Positions 43,320 through 54,176 of a stretch of DNA of 64,000 nucleotides are shown here, piece after piece. The DNA comes from Sycobia sp. Sy_11 (lineage: Eukaryota > Arthropoda > Insecta > Hymenoptera > Epichrysomallidae). Position numbers and translations under genes: made by a program. Numbering within the stretch: position 1 is the stretch's first letter; each line of letters opens with the position of its first letter. The notes under the pieces were generated by a model. That model saw only the letters and a program-made list of their open reading frames with translations, did not search any database and was not told where the DNA came from. Location of the stretch: NCBI GenBank assembly GCA_018907035.1, contig JACCIC010000342.1, positions 124,001-188,000 of the forward strand. The letters run 5' to 3'.

Positions 43320-44646
43320 ATGAATGACTCTAATAATAGTGGCATTCAAACACAAAGTTTAGAAAGTATCCAAGTAAATGAATCAAATGTTTCCAAACCG
43401 ACTTATGCAAATGTGACAGCACAAGTAGAATATCCAAAAAGAGAATGGGCAATAGTTACAGACGCAGTTAATGGAATTACAATAAAAGAATACGCAATCA
43501 CCATTGGAAAAATCATTGAACCAGCGAATATTTTAGCTATTTCGAAAATTTCACACGGTAGAGTATGTGTTTACTTAAACTCTCAAGAAAATGCAGATAT
43601 ACTTACAGACACACACAAAACTGTTAAAATTAAAAACTTTTCTCTTACGCTCCGACCACTAATTGCAAAAACAAAAAGAATTATTTTGTCAAATGTACAT
43701 TTTGTAATTCCAAACACCGTCATAGAAAATAAGCTTACCGAGTATAATATTAAACTAAAATCGCAGATTACGTCTGTTACAGCCGGCTTAAATGAACCAG
43801 GATATACACACATAGTCAGTTTTTGGCGACAAATGTATATAGAGCAAGAAGATATACCCAAGCTCCCGGCTTCAATGCAAGTTGAATTCGAAAATACTGT
43901 TTACTGGATATATCTATCAGCGGAAAAACTTACTTGCTTTTTGTGTAAAAAGGAAGGATATTTAGCACAATATTGCAGGAATAATGAACATCACAGTCAA
44001 TTAATTTCTGAAAATGTAATAAATAGTAAACAAACTCTCACAGAAATTCCGACAATGAAAATGATAAATATAGAGGAGACCGTATTAGTAAACAAGGAGC
44101 AACAAGATTTCACACACATCAAACTCATTTGTCGCCAATCTGTAATGACGCTTTCAAGCTACTACAAACAGCCTGTATTAAACGAACTTTATCTACCTCA
44201 TTGGCATCGAACAGTACAACAGAAACATTCGACTCACATCAGATTGAAGAGAAAGATACAACTATGAATGAAAATGAACCAAAAAATAATGAAAAATCTA
44301 CCAAATTGAAAAAAACTACGAAAAAACGAAAAGTTCAAGAAGAACCTGACGCGATCAAACTGAAACTAGAAAAAGCCAAACAATAATTGATCTTGACAAT
44401 ATATCGAAATTTCTCTCTGAATCGTACGGTAAGTCAAACCTTACAGGAATAGCCTTAAAATATTCCCCCGATATATCAACAATAATTGCTACGTTAAAAG
44501 AAGTATACAAATATATCGATGAAAAATCACTAAAAAGCCGTGTAACTAAAATTATTAACACATTGAATAAAACAGATGAAGAAAAATTGAGTTTAGACGA
44601 ATACATAAATAGTAGTGACAATCAATCAGTTTTAGAAGACGAATAA
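43320..44646 (+). pseudogene. LINE ORF1 (nucleic-acid-binding, zinc knuckle), two frameshifts
   Basis: The ATG at 43320 opens NDSNNSGIQTQSLESIQ. The first ~270 residues are one frame, with KTKRIILSNVHFVIPN and TVYWIYLSAEKL. The zinc knuckle is CFLCKKEGYLAQYC, in which the expected histidine is tyrosine. The frame shifts near 44130 into SPICNDAFKLLQTACIKRTL and a lysine-rich tail, and again near 44390 into IDLDNISKFLSESYGKSN, ending EDE at the TAA 44644-44646. ORF1 coats the element RNA. The clean alternative frames suggest few mutations since insertion. Confidence 0.85.
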
Positions 44647-44656
44647 CAATTAAAAA

Positions 44657-46065
44657 ATGGCAGATAAAATAAACAATAACTTCCATGAACTCAAAATGTT
44701 ATTTTGGAATCCAAGAAGCTTAGTACCACGGCTGCAAGACATACAAAAAAATCTTAGTCGAATTAGACATCCTTATATGTGTAGAAACCTGGCTCACAGA
44801 AAGCAAAAACATAAGCTTCGCGGGATTTAATCTCTATAGAAAGGATAGACCTGATCGCAAAAGCGGCGGACTGTTAATTCTAATACGTAAGAATCTTAAC
44901 TTTAAAGAAATTGCAAGTTTAAAAATAGCAAACAACTCCGTTGAGCTATGCGGCATTGAACTAACAAATATTACCCCTTCCGTTCACTTAATAGTTTGTT
45001 ATCGAACCCCCAGTGTAATACTAACACAAGCAGAATGGGATATTATAATTAATAATATTAATGAAAATCAAAATGTTAAACTAATGGGCGACTTTAACGC
45101 TCGTAACGTTATGTGGAATTGCAAAAAAATAGATAGTAACGGCAGTAGATTTTACGCTTCTGTAGATAGTAAAAACTTATTTCTACACAACGAAAATTCT
45201 ATTACATATTCAGATGAGCATAGAAATATCGAATCTAACCTTGACCCTATTTTTTCTACTAACAATATCGCAGATAAAATTAATGTTAAAGTTATTGACG
45301 AAACCTGGGGATCAGACCACTACCCTATTTATATATACTTTCATACTACTAAAAGTGTTTATATTAAAAAATCTTTTAAAATTAAAATAGTACTTACGGA
45401 TTGGTATAATTTTAATACTAATGAAATATATTCTCACTTATGTAAAGAAAACTCCTCGCGAAGAATATGATTTTTTTGTAAAAACGATTACAGAAGCATT
45501 GACGAAAAGTAATCCGCAATCAAATCAAAATAAAAAACAATATAGAAAAAACCATAAAAATCATAAAAATCCAGTCCCATGGTGGGACTCAGATTGCAAA
45601 AAAAATTAAAAGACCACGTAGAGACGCTTATAAAAAAATTAAATTCAGTCGGAAACTTGAAGACTTGATTAATTACAAAAAAACTTGTTCAATGGCTAGA
45701 AGAATTTTTAAACAAAAAAAATCCGAATGTTTTAAAAAAGTTGTTAGTACTATTAATTTTCGAAGTAGTCAAGAATATGTTTGGGACAAATGCAAAATTT
45801 TTAAGAACAAATGGATTAAAATCTCTGAACATAAAGGTGAAATTAAAGCTAATGAAATAGAAAAATCGTTAAATAAGCTAAGTTCCCCGTGGGTGGAAAC
45901 TAATCCAATGTGGCTACCGCTCACGTGTGAAAATGATTTTTTCGAAAATCGTTTTACATTTTCTGAATTTAATGTAGCACTAGAATCTAAAAATTATATA
46001 TCGTCACCAGGAATGGATCGAATAGATTTCGAATCACTACAAAAAATGAATATTAAATTTAAGTT
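44657..46065 (+). pseudogene. LINE ORF2, endonuclease and linker only
   Basis: The ATG at 44657 gives MADKINNNFHELKMLFWNPR, the start of the apurinic-type endonuclease. A one-base shift near 44745 is followed by ELDILICVETWLTESKN, then KLMGDFNARNVMWN and DETWGSDHYPI, the catalytic N/D and SDH motifs. After a further shift comes PVPWWDSDCKK near 45575 and the linker RRIFKQKKSECFKKVVSTIN. SSPGMDRIDFESLQ marks the beginning of reverse transcriptase, where the copy ends in poly(A). Confidence 0.87.
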
Positions 46066-46080
46066 AAAAAAAAAAAAAAA

Positions 46081-46089
46081 GATTCTAAT
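46081..46089. repeat. target site duplication GATTCTAAT, right copy
   Basis: Pairs with 43107-43115. On the minus strand it encodes part of the Copia RNase H (IR in HNSIR), so the original Copia had one copy. Confidence 0.9.
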
Positions 46090-47330
46090 GGAATTATGTA
46101 TCGCGATTAATTCTTGGCACACATTACTCATTGCCACGTATTCAACTTGGCAAGTTGATAAGGTCACATTTGATTGTTTCTAAATTTTCCAACCAATTAT
46201 CCCCATACAATTTTATAACATAGCTACACGTGATTGATGAACCAATACAATCGGATAAACTAACGTTCGAGTAAGCAGTTCATTCGATTTCCAATTCTTT
46301 AAATATTAAGCCTAATTCTCTAGTGCCTGCTAAATTGAAATACCCTTTCCACCATTTTCCACTCGAATTCAGTTGGTTTTATCTGATGCTGCTGTGTACG
46401 TTAAAAGTATATGAGATGTCGGGTCGCGTCGAATTAGCTAAATACAATAGTGAACCTACAGCTTCTCTGTATAAGATATTTGGAATTTCCGAATTTTTGT
46501 CATCTATTTCTTTCCTATTCTTCTGTAAATTTAGGGTTCCATCGTTTAGGACTTACTTTAAGGCCGTTTAATAATCGTTTTAATTTAAATATATTATTTT
46601 GCGCGCGTTTCGAATATTCTTTTAATTTTCTGGGAATTTGAAATAAATATCGTTTTCGATGTCTCCGTAAAAAAAGCCGCTTAACGTCTAATTGTTTAAT
46701 ATGTAAATTGAATTTGAAGATGTTGAATTGCATATGTTTTCGGATGTCATAGTTATTTTTATCTCTGAATCCTCTAATAACTAGAATAGCTTTGAATATG
46801 GTTGTCCGTCGCTTGCTGTTTTACGTTGAAACACCCAACGCAAATATAATATGTGTGGTTTCGACTGTTCTTTGTACAGCACAACTTTGCTTATTTCAAT
46901 AAAAGCGTCCTTATCCGTGTATTTATTTCTTGTTGAATCGTGTATTTCCACGATCTGCTTTCAGGTGTTTTGATTGCTTTCCTATATGTTTGAGGGTCTT
47001 TATTAGTTTTGGCTATCAATGCATGGTATTTGATATCCGTGTCGCTATCATTGTTTTCTGTGACTAACGAATATATAATTTAACTATCTATTCTTTTGGC
47101 CATCCTGCGCGTAATTCTAAATTTCATTTCGTTATTTGAATTGTTTGATTTAATTTGTCGTTTGTCTACTTTATTTGTTATTAGCTCAACTCTATTTCTT
47201 TGTACAAAATGATTTTTATATACTTGACACACAATAAACTTAAAATCTCTAGATTTGAATAGCTTTCTTTCTTCAGGTACGTATACTTTATTGCCATAAC
47301 CTACTCAGAATCCCCTAATTCCTATTGCTC
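46090..47330 (-). pseudogene. Copia reverse transcriptase and start of RNase H (right of LINE insertion)
   Basis: On the minus strand: KQLDVKRLFLRRH and GLKVSPKRWNPKF at 46690-46540 (fingers/palm region), then REAVGSLLYLANSTRPDISY at about 46470, ELGLIFKELEIE, SLSDCIGSSITC at about 46230 and EYVAMSNVCQELIAIHNSIR just before the LINE. Several stops and shifts. The catalytic YVDD is not clearly readable. Confidence 0.82.
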
Positions 47331-48620
47331 CCAATTGGAGTCATAGTTCCTCTTTGTTTCCTAGAAACTACTACGCAATCGAAGTGTTTCCACTTTGTAG
47401 CATCTATCTTGAATTTATTAGATAATATTTTTAAAGGTATATTAAAATTAATAGATTTGAAGGTGTTCTATTAGATAGTATTATTCTATTAGTAGATATA
47501 ATTTGCAGTTTTGACTGCTAGACCCCATCACATTGGTGGCCTTCTTGAATCGTGTATAATTTTTCATACCTTGTTTTCTATTGTACAACTAAATCTTTCT
47601 GCAACTCTATTATATTCATGCGTATCTGGGCATGCAAGCTGAAGTTCAGCTCTTAACTTATTCAGTACTTTTACTGTTTCTGCCCCTGTAAATTCTGTGT
47701 CCTTATCGCATTTCAGGAAGCATACATTATCATCTTTACCGAAATTATTTTTCTCAAACGCCTAATTCCTCTCTCTAAATATTGAGAGATGTCGCTTTTG
47801 TGTCGCATCAGATAAGCTAGTGCTGTCCTGCTAAAATCGCCTACTATAACCAGTATAAATTTACAGCACACGGGATATGATAGCGCATTAATCGGTTCTA
47901 TCGTATCTACGTGAAGAATCTGAAATGGTCTACACGCTCATTGCCTCGTTGTGGTTAAAGATAGCCTAGTACTTTTGCTAACTAAATATGTTTCACACTC
48001 AAATACCTCGCGCAGATCTACTAATTCGAATCTGTTCAAGATGTCCAGGTGAAAAATCGGTATTTTCCGGAGGCATGACCTAGACGTAGAGGCCATAGCA
48101 TTACTTTGCTTATTTTGCTTACGTTTGTTGGTTTTGAAGAGTCTATGCCTGTATTTATAATCTGTTTAGCTACATATGAGTCTCTATCTCCCGAAAGCAT
48201 CAGCATGTTCGAATGTTGTTGGTAACTTCAGGTATCGCTACTCCCTGTATGTTGGTTGTTTAACGCTTCCACTGCACTACTCTGGCTCCTAATCATATAT
48301 TTAGGTACTGCTAGTCTATCAACTAACTGCGCCGCGCCTGCTTTACTGGATTTTCTAGTTTGTTTCATTCTAAGTGTGAATATGTAGAAGGGAGATTTAT
48401 ACTTGCCTGTCAAAATTGAGTTTTTCGTTTTTGGATCTAAGATATATATTAGATATCTATTTGTATCTAAGTCTGATTTCTTATTAGCACATTGTACATT
48501 ATTTTCATATTTAAAATCTTAATTTTCAAAGAATATTGTACTATTACAAATATGCTCAGTGCTCCTAAGTCTATTATAAATCTAAGTACATTGTTTTTTT
48601 TTATTTTTTAATTTCATATT
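47330..48620 (-). pseudogene. Copia integrase and protease, broken
   Basis: Protease: LRFIIDLGAL near 48575, where DSGA is expected, so the active-site serine is lost. Integrase: a zinc-finger-like region near 48.1 kb, then VCFLKCDKDTEFTGAETV at about 47730 (second catalytic D) and LACPDTHEYNRVAERF at about 47630 (catalytic E). The same blocks as in Copia copy 1 (CFLRCDKGTEFTGIETV; CPDTPEHNGVAERF) show that the copies are sisters. Confidence 0.82.
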
Positions 48621-48639
48621 TTCCAAGTAAATTAAAACA

Positions 48640-50760
48640 AGAATGATTTCAATTAATTCAAATTAGCAGAAAGGCCGAATGGATTCTTATCCTTAACTCT
48701 CCTTTTCTCCTGTCAGGGAGTAAACTTGGCCTTTTTATTATAATTATTTTTTGTTTTGTTGAACATTCCAGATCTGTTCATCGCGTCATCTCTCGGTCTT
48801 TTGGCGTCGCACTCTCTGGCCAGATGATTGCCTATTATTTGGAATTTGTAGCAGAATATCGTACCTGGATTCAGATATTTAGCATTCAAGTGCCCGTACT
48901 GTCCACAGTAGTAACATCCCCTCTTCTCTTCTGCAGTATTCGCTCAAATCATGTCATAGTGCTCTTATAAAGTAATTTCTTTCCGGCTCAAAACGCCTCC
49001 GTGTAAAGAAGGGAGGCGATCGTCCATTTTTTATATTTAGAGAGCTCATCTGAGCCTCTCTTGCTAGCTTAATAGCTTCGACCTGTAATATCAGATGTTT
49101 TAGCTTTTCTAATGCCATTTTTACTCCGTCTGTACCTTCCTATAGTCAATCGGCTAGTATAGTTTTAGGAAGAGAACTTTCTACCGCGTTGTAGAATATG
49201 TCGCGTTTCTCATCGCTTATTAATTTATTCGACCTTGGTGCACTTTCCAAATTGCAAATTTAATCTATAAACTTTTTCTTTATCCAGTACGTATTTAACT
49301 TTATATAATTCTTTTATAGCTGCAAATCGTGTGACACGACACTTTAATCTTTTATAATTTTCTAGCTTTTCAATTATTTTCTTCAACGATTTTATATCTA
49401 CTGTACGTTGGTAATAGGTAATATATATATGTGGTTTATTATTATCTCCCAAAGTTAGTTTATCTTTTTCTATTTTGTTTTTAGAATAACTTTCACAATC
49501 TATCGTATCCGAATTTATTACATAGCTTAGTCTTTTAGTTCTTAATTTCGTTATGAAATAATCTTTGAATATATCGAATCACGTTTCCGACGTCAATCTG
49601 TATTTTCGAATCGTACCGTTGCCTTTACTAATCACGTTTTCTAAATGTTCAGCGAACGATTGTATTTTATCATCCTTAAATTGTTCTTTAAGTTTTGTTT
49701 CAACTACGTTGTTAACCGTTTGCTCTATATATTCCTCGATCTGTCTGTGGTCGCGTATTACTATCTCGTTTTCTTCTGTTATGCAAAGGTTCCTCTCACT
49801 GCCGCTATCACAATTCAATTTTGCGTGTTGCGTCATTTCTCTGTATTCAGAGTTATCATCGGTAGATCATCATATGATTCTTTCTTATTCACGTCGTCGC
49901 GTCGTATCACTTCTTCATATTCAGAATCTCGAATCGATAGATCGTTGTATGATCTTTTTTTATTTTAGTCGTCGCATCGTGTTGCTTCTTTAACAATCGA
50001 TTCATTAATAATCAAATCATTCAATAGTCTTTTAATATTCTCACCATTGATACTTACTTCGTTCCAATTGTCTTCCTCAAATTTATCTCTATTAATTTCT
50101 TTCCCTTGTGAAATTAATGGTAATTTCCTGTATACCCCTTATGCAAACGGATTCCTATTGGCCCATTTTTTTAAATCAATGAGTGATCTTTTTAGCTCTT
50201 CTGATCTACGATTTCCTGCGCGAAGTTGCGATGAATTTCCTCACATTCTCTTTTATGTGTGCAGTTCAGAATTTCTCCACACTTTTAATACGTGGAAGTT
50301 CATGCACTTCTTGATTGTAGCTTATTTTTAAAAGTGTAATCGCAAGGTATCGGGCAGCTGTGCAGCCATGTTTTGTACCAGCTCTTTATTGATTTCTTCT
50401 TGCTGTTTGAAAAATTCTGATCTTTCTTACGCAGCTTCTATTCTTGCCTCTGTTACGCAAGCTTCATTTCTATGCTAGATATCTTCGAGCACCTTACGGA
50501 GTTCATCTCTCATAACTGGCACTTTATTTGTATTTTCTGGTATTTCGATTTTCAATGTTTTCACACCTCTCGGCCATTCTCGAATCAGTATCGCCTTTTC
50601 ACTTGCAGTAAGCAAACGTCCTATTTGATCGATCTATTCATTAGAAAACTATTGTATATGTAAACACTTGATGTATCTTGATTTGCCAATGATTATAGAT
50701 ACTTTTCTACCGTTGGTGGCGAAGTACAATTTCCTTACCATCTAGATGCGGGTGAGCACA
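48640..50760 (-). pseudogene. Copia gag with zinc knuckles, broken
   Basis: Zinc knuckle region at about 48900-48780: CYYCGQYGHLNAKY and CYKFQIIGNHLARECDAKR. Upstream gag: NKPHIYITYYQRTVDIKSLK (49430), QIEEYIEQTVNNVVETKLKE (49740) and EHLENVISKGNGTIRKYRLT. The N-terminal part near 50560 contains KIEIPENTNKVPVMRDELRK and EFFKQQEEINKELVQNMAAQ. Stops interrupt most segments. Confidence 0.72.
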
Positions 50761-50779
50761 TCTGCTATAATTTCTCTCG

Positions 50780-51300
50780 CTTTGTCGCCACCTGGTAAAT
50801 TATGACGCAAAGTTATTCATTATTAATTGTGGCACGCTATTTATTCTTCCATATCGATGGTTGATATTGGTTAGAAGCATCTTTTACTATAGATCTAATG
50901 TCCGCTCGGAACGCGTTATGCTAAAGTCATGATTCGTACAGCGATGTAACTGCTCTAAAGTTATAATGCCCCTACTCATTTCCTGATCGCTTATTTTCAC
51001 TTCAGTGCGCACTACGTCCGTGTTACTTCTTTTACATAAAATGAATCTGATTTAGTGCCCACCGAATAATCATTGCAACGTGCGACTCTTTCACACCTCT
51101 TCGACTCAAAACTATCAGAAGTCGCTAAGGAAATATTGACAAACAATAATAAAAGGACTAAGTTCGTAAGTCGCATATATAAGGGTATATATACGCATCG
51201 CTTCCGCTCGCGACTTCGCTCTTGCAATATTAACCATCTCGGTATACATTCCGCCTATATTCTATAGACACGCCTCTCTTCGGCTGCATCTAACTATAAT
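50780..51300 (-). other. presumed 5' end of Copia copy 2 (5' LTR or leader)
   Basis: On the minus strand it contains a TATA-like GTATATATACCCTTATATAT near 51190 and a GGTGGCGACAAAGCGAG stretch near 50795 that looks like a primer binding site. It does not visibly match the presumed 3' LTR at 42.3-42.9 kb, so assignment is tentative. Confidence 0.3.
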
Positions 51301-51489
51301 AATACAAAGTATCAGTCCGAGATCGTCACCGCTGACCGATCATCTTAGGATTCAATTCGTCTACTCTAAGTTAACTAAATTGGGAAGTCTATTTGAAGCC
51401 TTGTATGAATGCGCATACTCGCATATGCGCGCACTTATAAGAAAATTTAAGAAATATAATTAAAGAATTGAATAAATTAAAATTAAAAA

Positions 51490-51977
51490 TTGTACTTATG
51501 TCGACTGTTCTGAATTAAATTAAGAAATATTTTTATCGGCCTTACAGTCTTTCTAATATCATATATTTATTAAAATAATGACAGTCAGACTGTCCTTGTT
51601 TATGATCACCCTCGTAGAATCTGAAATAAAACTTATTACTACAATAAATTATACCAGAAAATTAGAAATAAAAATAAAATAAAATTAATAATAAAATAAA
51701 AATAAAAATAAAAATACAATAATGAGTAAAATAAAAAAAAAAAAAATAAAAGTACTTATTCTATGTTAGTAAAGAACAACCTAACTGCCCCCACCACCTT
51801 AAATTTAGGATCACCTTCTTGTTCAACGTTTCGAACCGCTACGGTTCATCCTCAGGAACTAAACTAAAATGAAAAAACCAGCATGCTACTTTATATACCC
51901 CATCCCGACTCTAAATTTAGTAGTATAACATTAATAGGACCCCCTTTTTTCTTCAAATTGCATGCGAAATGCAAATT
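51490..51977 (-). repeat. PLE-associated 3' repeat, fullest copy P5
   Basis: The 3' untranslated part of the PLE whose coding end is at 51978. In minus-strand order: hammerhead-like motif (51828-51855), TTGAACAAGAAGGTGATCC, TAAATTTAAGGTGGTGGGGG, an AT tract, TTTTATTTCAGATTCTACG, the palindrome GACAGTC-N-GACTGTC (51580-51594), GGCCGATAAAAATATTTC, and CAGAACAGTCGACATAAGTA at the end. Seven other pieces in the window follow this order. Confidence 0.8.
51828..51855 (-). ncRNA. hammerhead-ribozyme-like core motif
   Basis: The minus strand reads CTGAGGA, one extra T, GAACCG, loop TAG, CGGTTC, then GAAAC. This is the CUGANGA box, a perfect 6-bp stem II and the GAAA box of a hammerhead. Hammerhead ribozymes are known in Penelope-like elements. 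A stem I (TTTAG with CTAAA, either side) is plausible, but I could not find a convincing stem III, so activity is uncertain. Confidence 0.45.
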
Positions 51978-52380
51978 CTATGTTAATAAGGAATGATAAG
52001 TGTTGTCCAATTTACTCGACTCTAACATTAAATTTACATTATTGGGATTTTTCAAAATATGAATATTTTCAAAAGTTTCTCTTTTATATTTATTCTTAAT
52101 ACCATATTTCAAAATATTTACATTTTCAAAGTCGAAAGAATATAATAAGTTTAAACTATGTTTTTTTAGCCCGGATGTACCATTCATGCTTCGTAAGCTA
52201 TATTGATGTTCATATATTCGTTATTTGAGGTACCTTCCCGTTTGTCCAATATAATATTTCTCACAATCTTTACAATTTATTTTATACACTACTTCTGTTT
52301 TCAAATCTTTATCATCCTTATCTTTACAATTATTAAATAGCTTTCTAATATTATTATTGTGTCTAAAGTAAATTTGAATC
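51978..52380 (-). pseudogene. Penelope-like element, C-terminal part with GIY-YIG endonuclease
   Basis: From about 52380 on the minus strand: IYFRHNNNIRKLFNNCKD, then TEVVYKINCKDCEKYYIGQT and GRYLK. YKIxCxxCxxYYIGQT is the GIY-YIG signature of Penelope-like retroelements. A TAA follows YLK, then RIYEHQYSLRSMNG, TFENIHILKNPNN and LDNTYHSLLT to the TAG at 51978-51980. One stop breaks an otherwise clean frame. The reverse transcriptase part is missing, as in most 5'-truncated copies. Confidence 0.92.
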
Positions 52381-52435
52381 TTATGTTTTTGAAAAGCGCT
52401 TCTAATCCTTTCTTAGGATAATTCTCATACATATA

Positions 52436-52578
52436 GTAATACTACGATTTTATTATTATAATCTCTCTTTTCCATATTACATTCTCTGGTGCTATTATAA
52501 ATTTAATCCACTCTCTCTTATAGCACTAGAGCACGTAATATGGAAAAGAGGGATAATAATAATAATATCGTGGTATTA
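52436..52578. repeat. inverted repeat (arms ~60 bp) at the PLE truncation point
   Basis: The left arm 52436-52497 includes CTCTCTTTTCCATATTAC; the right arm 52518-52578 includes GTAATATGGAAAAGAGGGAT. They are ~85-90% complementary around a ~20-nt loop. The left arm belongs to the PLE, so the right arm is an inverted duplicate of it, next to a mariner remnant. Confidence 0.85.
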
Positions 52579-52582
52579 CGTG

Positions 52583-53340
52583 GTGCAAAGCGAAAGGCTA
52601 ATTCAAGTGCAAACCGACGCGAATGCGCAGCGTGTCCGCGCCTTTATTCATCAAGACGGGCGGCTAACCATTCGCTTCTTGGCTGAGTTAAATATTAACG
52701 GGGAAAGAGTTGGAAAGATTTTAACCGAAGATTTTCCCTTGAAAAAGCTGTGCGCGATGTTGGTACCGAAGAACCTTTCAGACAAGCAAAAAGCCCACCG
52801 AATGAAGTTACTCTTCTTGATCGAGAAGATCTCATTCATGAACGCTGGTTCTTTCAATATGACCCCGAAACTAAACGACAAAGCTAACAGTGGCTGTTTC
52901 CTGGAGCGCCAAGGCCAAAGACGACGAGAATGAGCAAGTCCAAAGTGAAAACATTTTCATTTGGTGTTACAAAGAGTTTGTACCACCTGGACAAATCGTA
53001 AAATAAGTATTCTACCGCAATGTGCCCGAAAAATTACGAAAAAGGGTGATGAGAGTGCGTCCATCGATCGCAAAGACTCCGACAATCTCCCTGTCACAGA
53101 GCGTTCAGTTTCTCTCAATTTTTGGTGTCTAAAGACATTGCCACGTTACAACAACCACTCTATTCACTGGACATGTCATCCTGCGACTTTTTCCTATTCC
53201 TCCATGTGAAAAAATTCGTCAAAGGTCGATATTTTGACTCCATTGATAATATACAAGTATTTGTGACGAGGATACTTTGAGAGATCTCACAAGAAGTGTT
53301 CCAGACTTGTTATGCAAACTGGAAAACTTGCGGAAATAAG
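52583..53340 (+). pseudogene. mariner transposase remnant (irritans-like)
   Basis: Starts with QVQTDANAQRVRAFIHQDGR, LTIRFLAELNI, KILTEDFPL, LVPKNLSDKQKAHRM. After frameshifts: FQYDPETKRQS, RPKTTRMSKSKVKT; then SQFLVSKDIATLQQPLYSLD, MSSCDFFLF (third catalytic D), KKFVKGRYFDSIDNIQVFVT and FQTCYANWKTCGNKY. The first catalytic D region is lost in breaks. The N-terminal ~60 residues are missing. Confidence 0.9.
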
Positions 53341-53344
53341 TATA

Positions 53345-53488
53345 TATATAATTTAGATTCAACTTTGGTGTCTGACGTCTCGAACCACTACGATTCATCC
53401 TCAGCAACTAAACTGACAGTCTGAATGTCATTATTTCAGCTAATATATTATATTATAAAGACTATAAGACCTATAAAAATATTTATAA

Positions 53489-53490
<2 letters not shown>
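53345..53490. repeat. PLE-associated 3' repeat, composite P6
   Basis: The left part (to ~53414) is minus-oriented and has a variant hammerhead-like core (53377-53404: CTGAGGA, T, GAATCG, TAG, TGGTTC, GAGAC). The right part (from ~53415) is plus-oriented and runs from a decayed palindrome to ATAAAAATATTTATAAA. Two pieces of the family are therefore joined head to head. Confidence 0.7.

Positions 53491-53494
<4 letters not shown>

Positions 53495-53529
<35 letters not shown>
53495..53529. repeat. (TA)n microsatellite
   Basis: Follows the AT-rich end of P6. A (TC)n tract lies at about 53710-53730. Confidence 0.96.
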
Positions 53530-53531
<2 letters not shown>

Positions 53532-53730
53532 CAAACATTATGGTGAAAATTGGAAATAATTCCATTTTAACATGAAAACTATAAAAATTCCGTAAAAATC
53601 TTGTTTTTCCTAGTTATCTTGTAAAATACGAAAAAATTAAAAAAGGACGGAATTAAATTAACGGAATTGACGTATTTGTTAGTTGCACCCACTCCCTTGC
53701 ACTCTTGTTCTCTCTCTCTCTCTCTCTCTC

Positions 53731-54176
53731 GGCTGGGCATCGCTCTTAACATAATTCAAAATTCTTGTTGTTCAACATCTTTTTTTGGGAGTTGAATTGT
53801 TGCAGGTGGATAGATCATTGGCTGCTCAGTGCTTATTGTACATTAAACAGTTTGGCTTCATATTGAAAGCCCCCATGATCGAATTCTACCTGCTTCCTAA
53901 GATAGACGACAAGACGCTTCCTTGTTCGCCATATTGAAAGCATCACACAAGAAATTAAAGCCACTACAACAACGACTTCGACGCCGACTATTAAGTTCAA
54001 CGATAGCTGCAAAGTTTCTGTGTATTAAACTGTGCTTTATTTGTGATTTTTAATTTGTGATCATTTCGAGTGCCCATAAAAATGATAATATTTTAATTAA
54101 TTTTTGTTTTGGCAATAACGAGTACATAAAATTTGCGAGTCGATCATACTCCCATCTGTGGTTAGCATAATAAATT
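53731..54176 (+). other. probable 5' UTR of a LINE
   Basis: Non-coding DNA of normal composition directly upstream of the LINE ORF1 start at 54177. The upstream border is not defined. Confidence 0.4.

Larger units (their letters stand above)
43116..46080 (+). mobile_element. LINE (Jockey/I group) inserted in Copia, 3'-truncated with poly(A)
   Basis: 2965 bp between two GATTCTAAT copies. It holds a 5' UTR of ~200 bp, ORF1, the ORF2 endonuclease and linker, and only the first residues of reverse transcriptase, then 15 A. The left border also has a run of about ten T. The missing reverse transcriptase means the RNA was probably cut and polyadenylated early, then inserted by enzymes from another copy. 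Confidence 0.9.
42340..51300 (-). mobile_element. Copia LTR retrotransposon, decayed copy 2, interrupted by a LINE
   Basis: Minus-strand Copia with gag (about 50.7-48.8 kb), zinc knuckles (48.9 kb), protease (48.57 kb), integrase (about 48.0-47.4 kb), reverse transcriptase (47.3-46.2 kb) and RNase H. RNase H is cut at 46090 by the LINE at 43116-46080 and continues at 43106-42900. It is the same family as the copy at 17.1-20.3 kb, judged by gag, protease context and integrase. All domains are broken by many stops and shifts. Confidence 0.85.
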
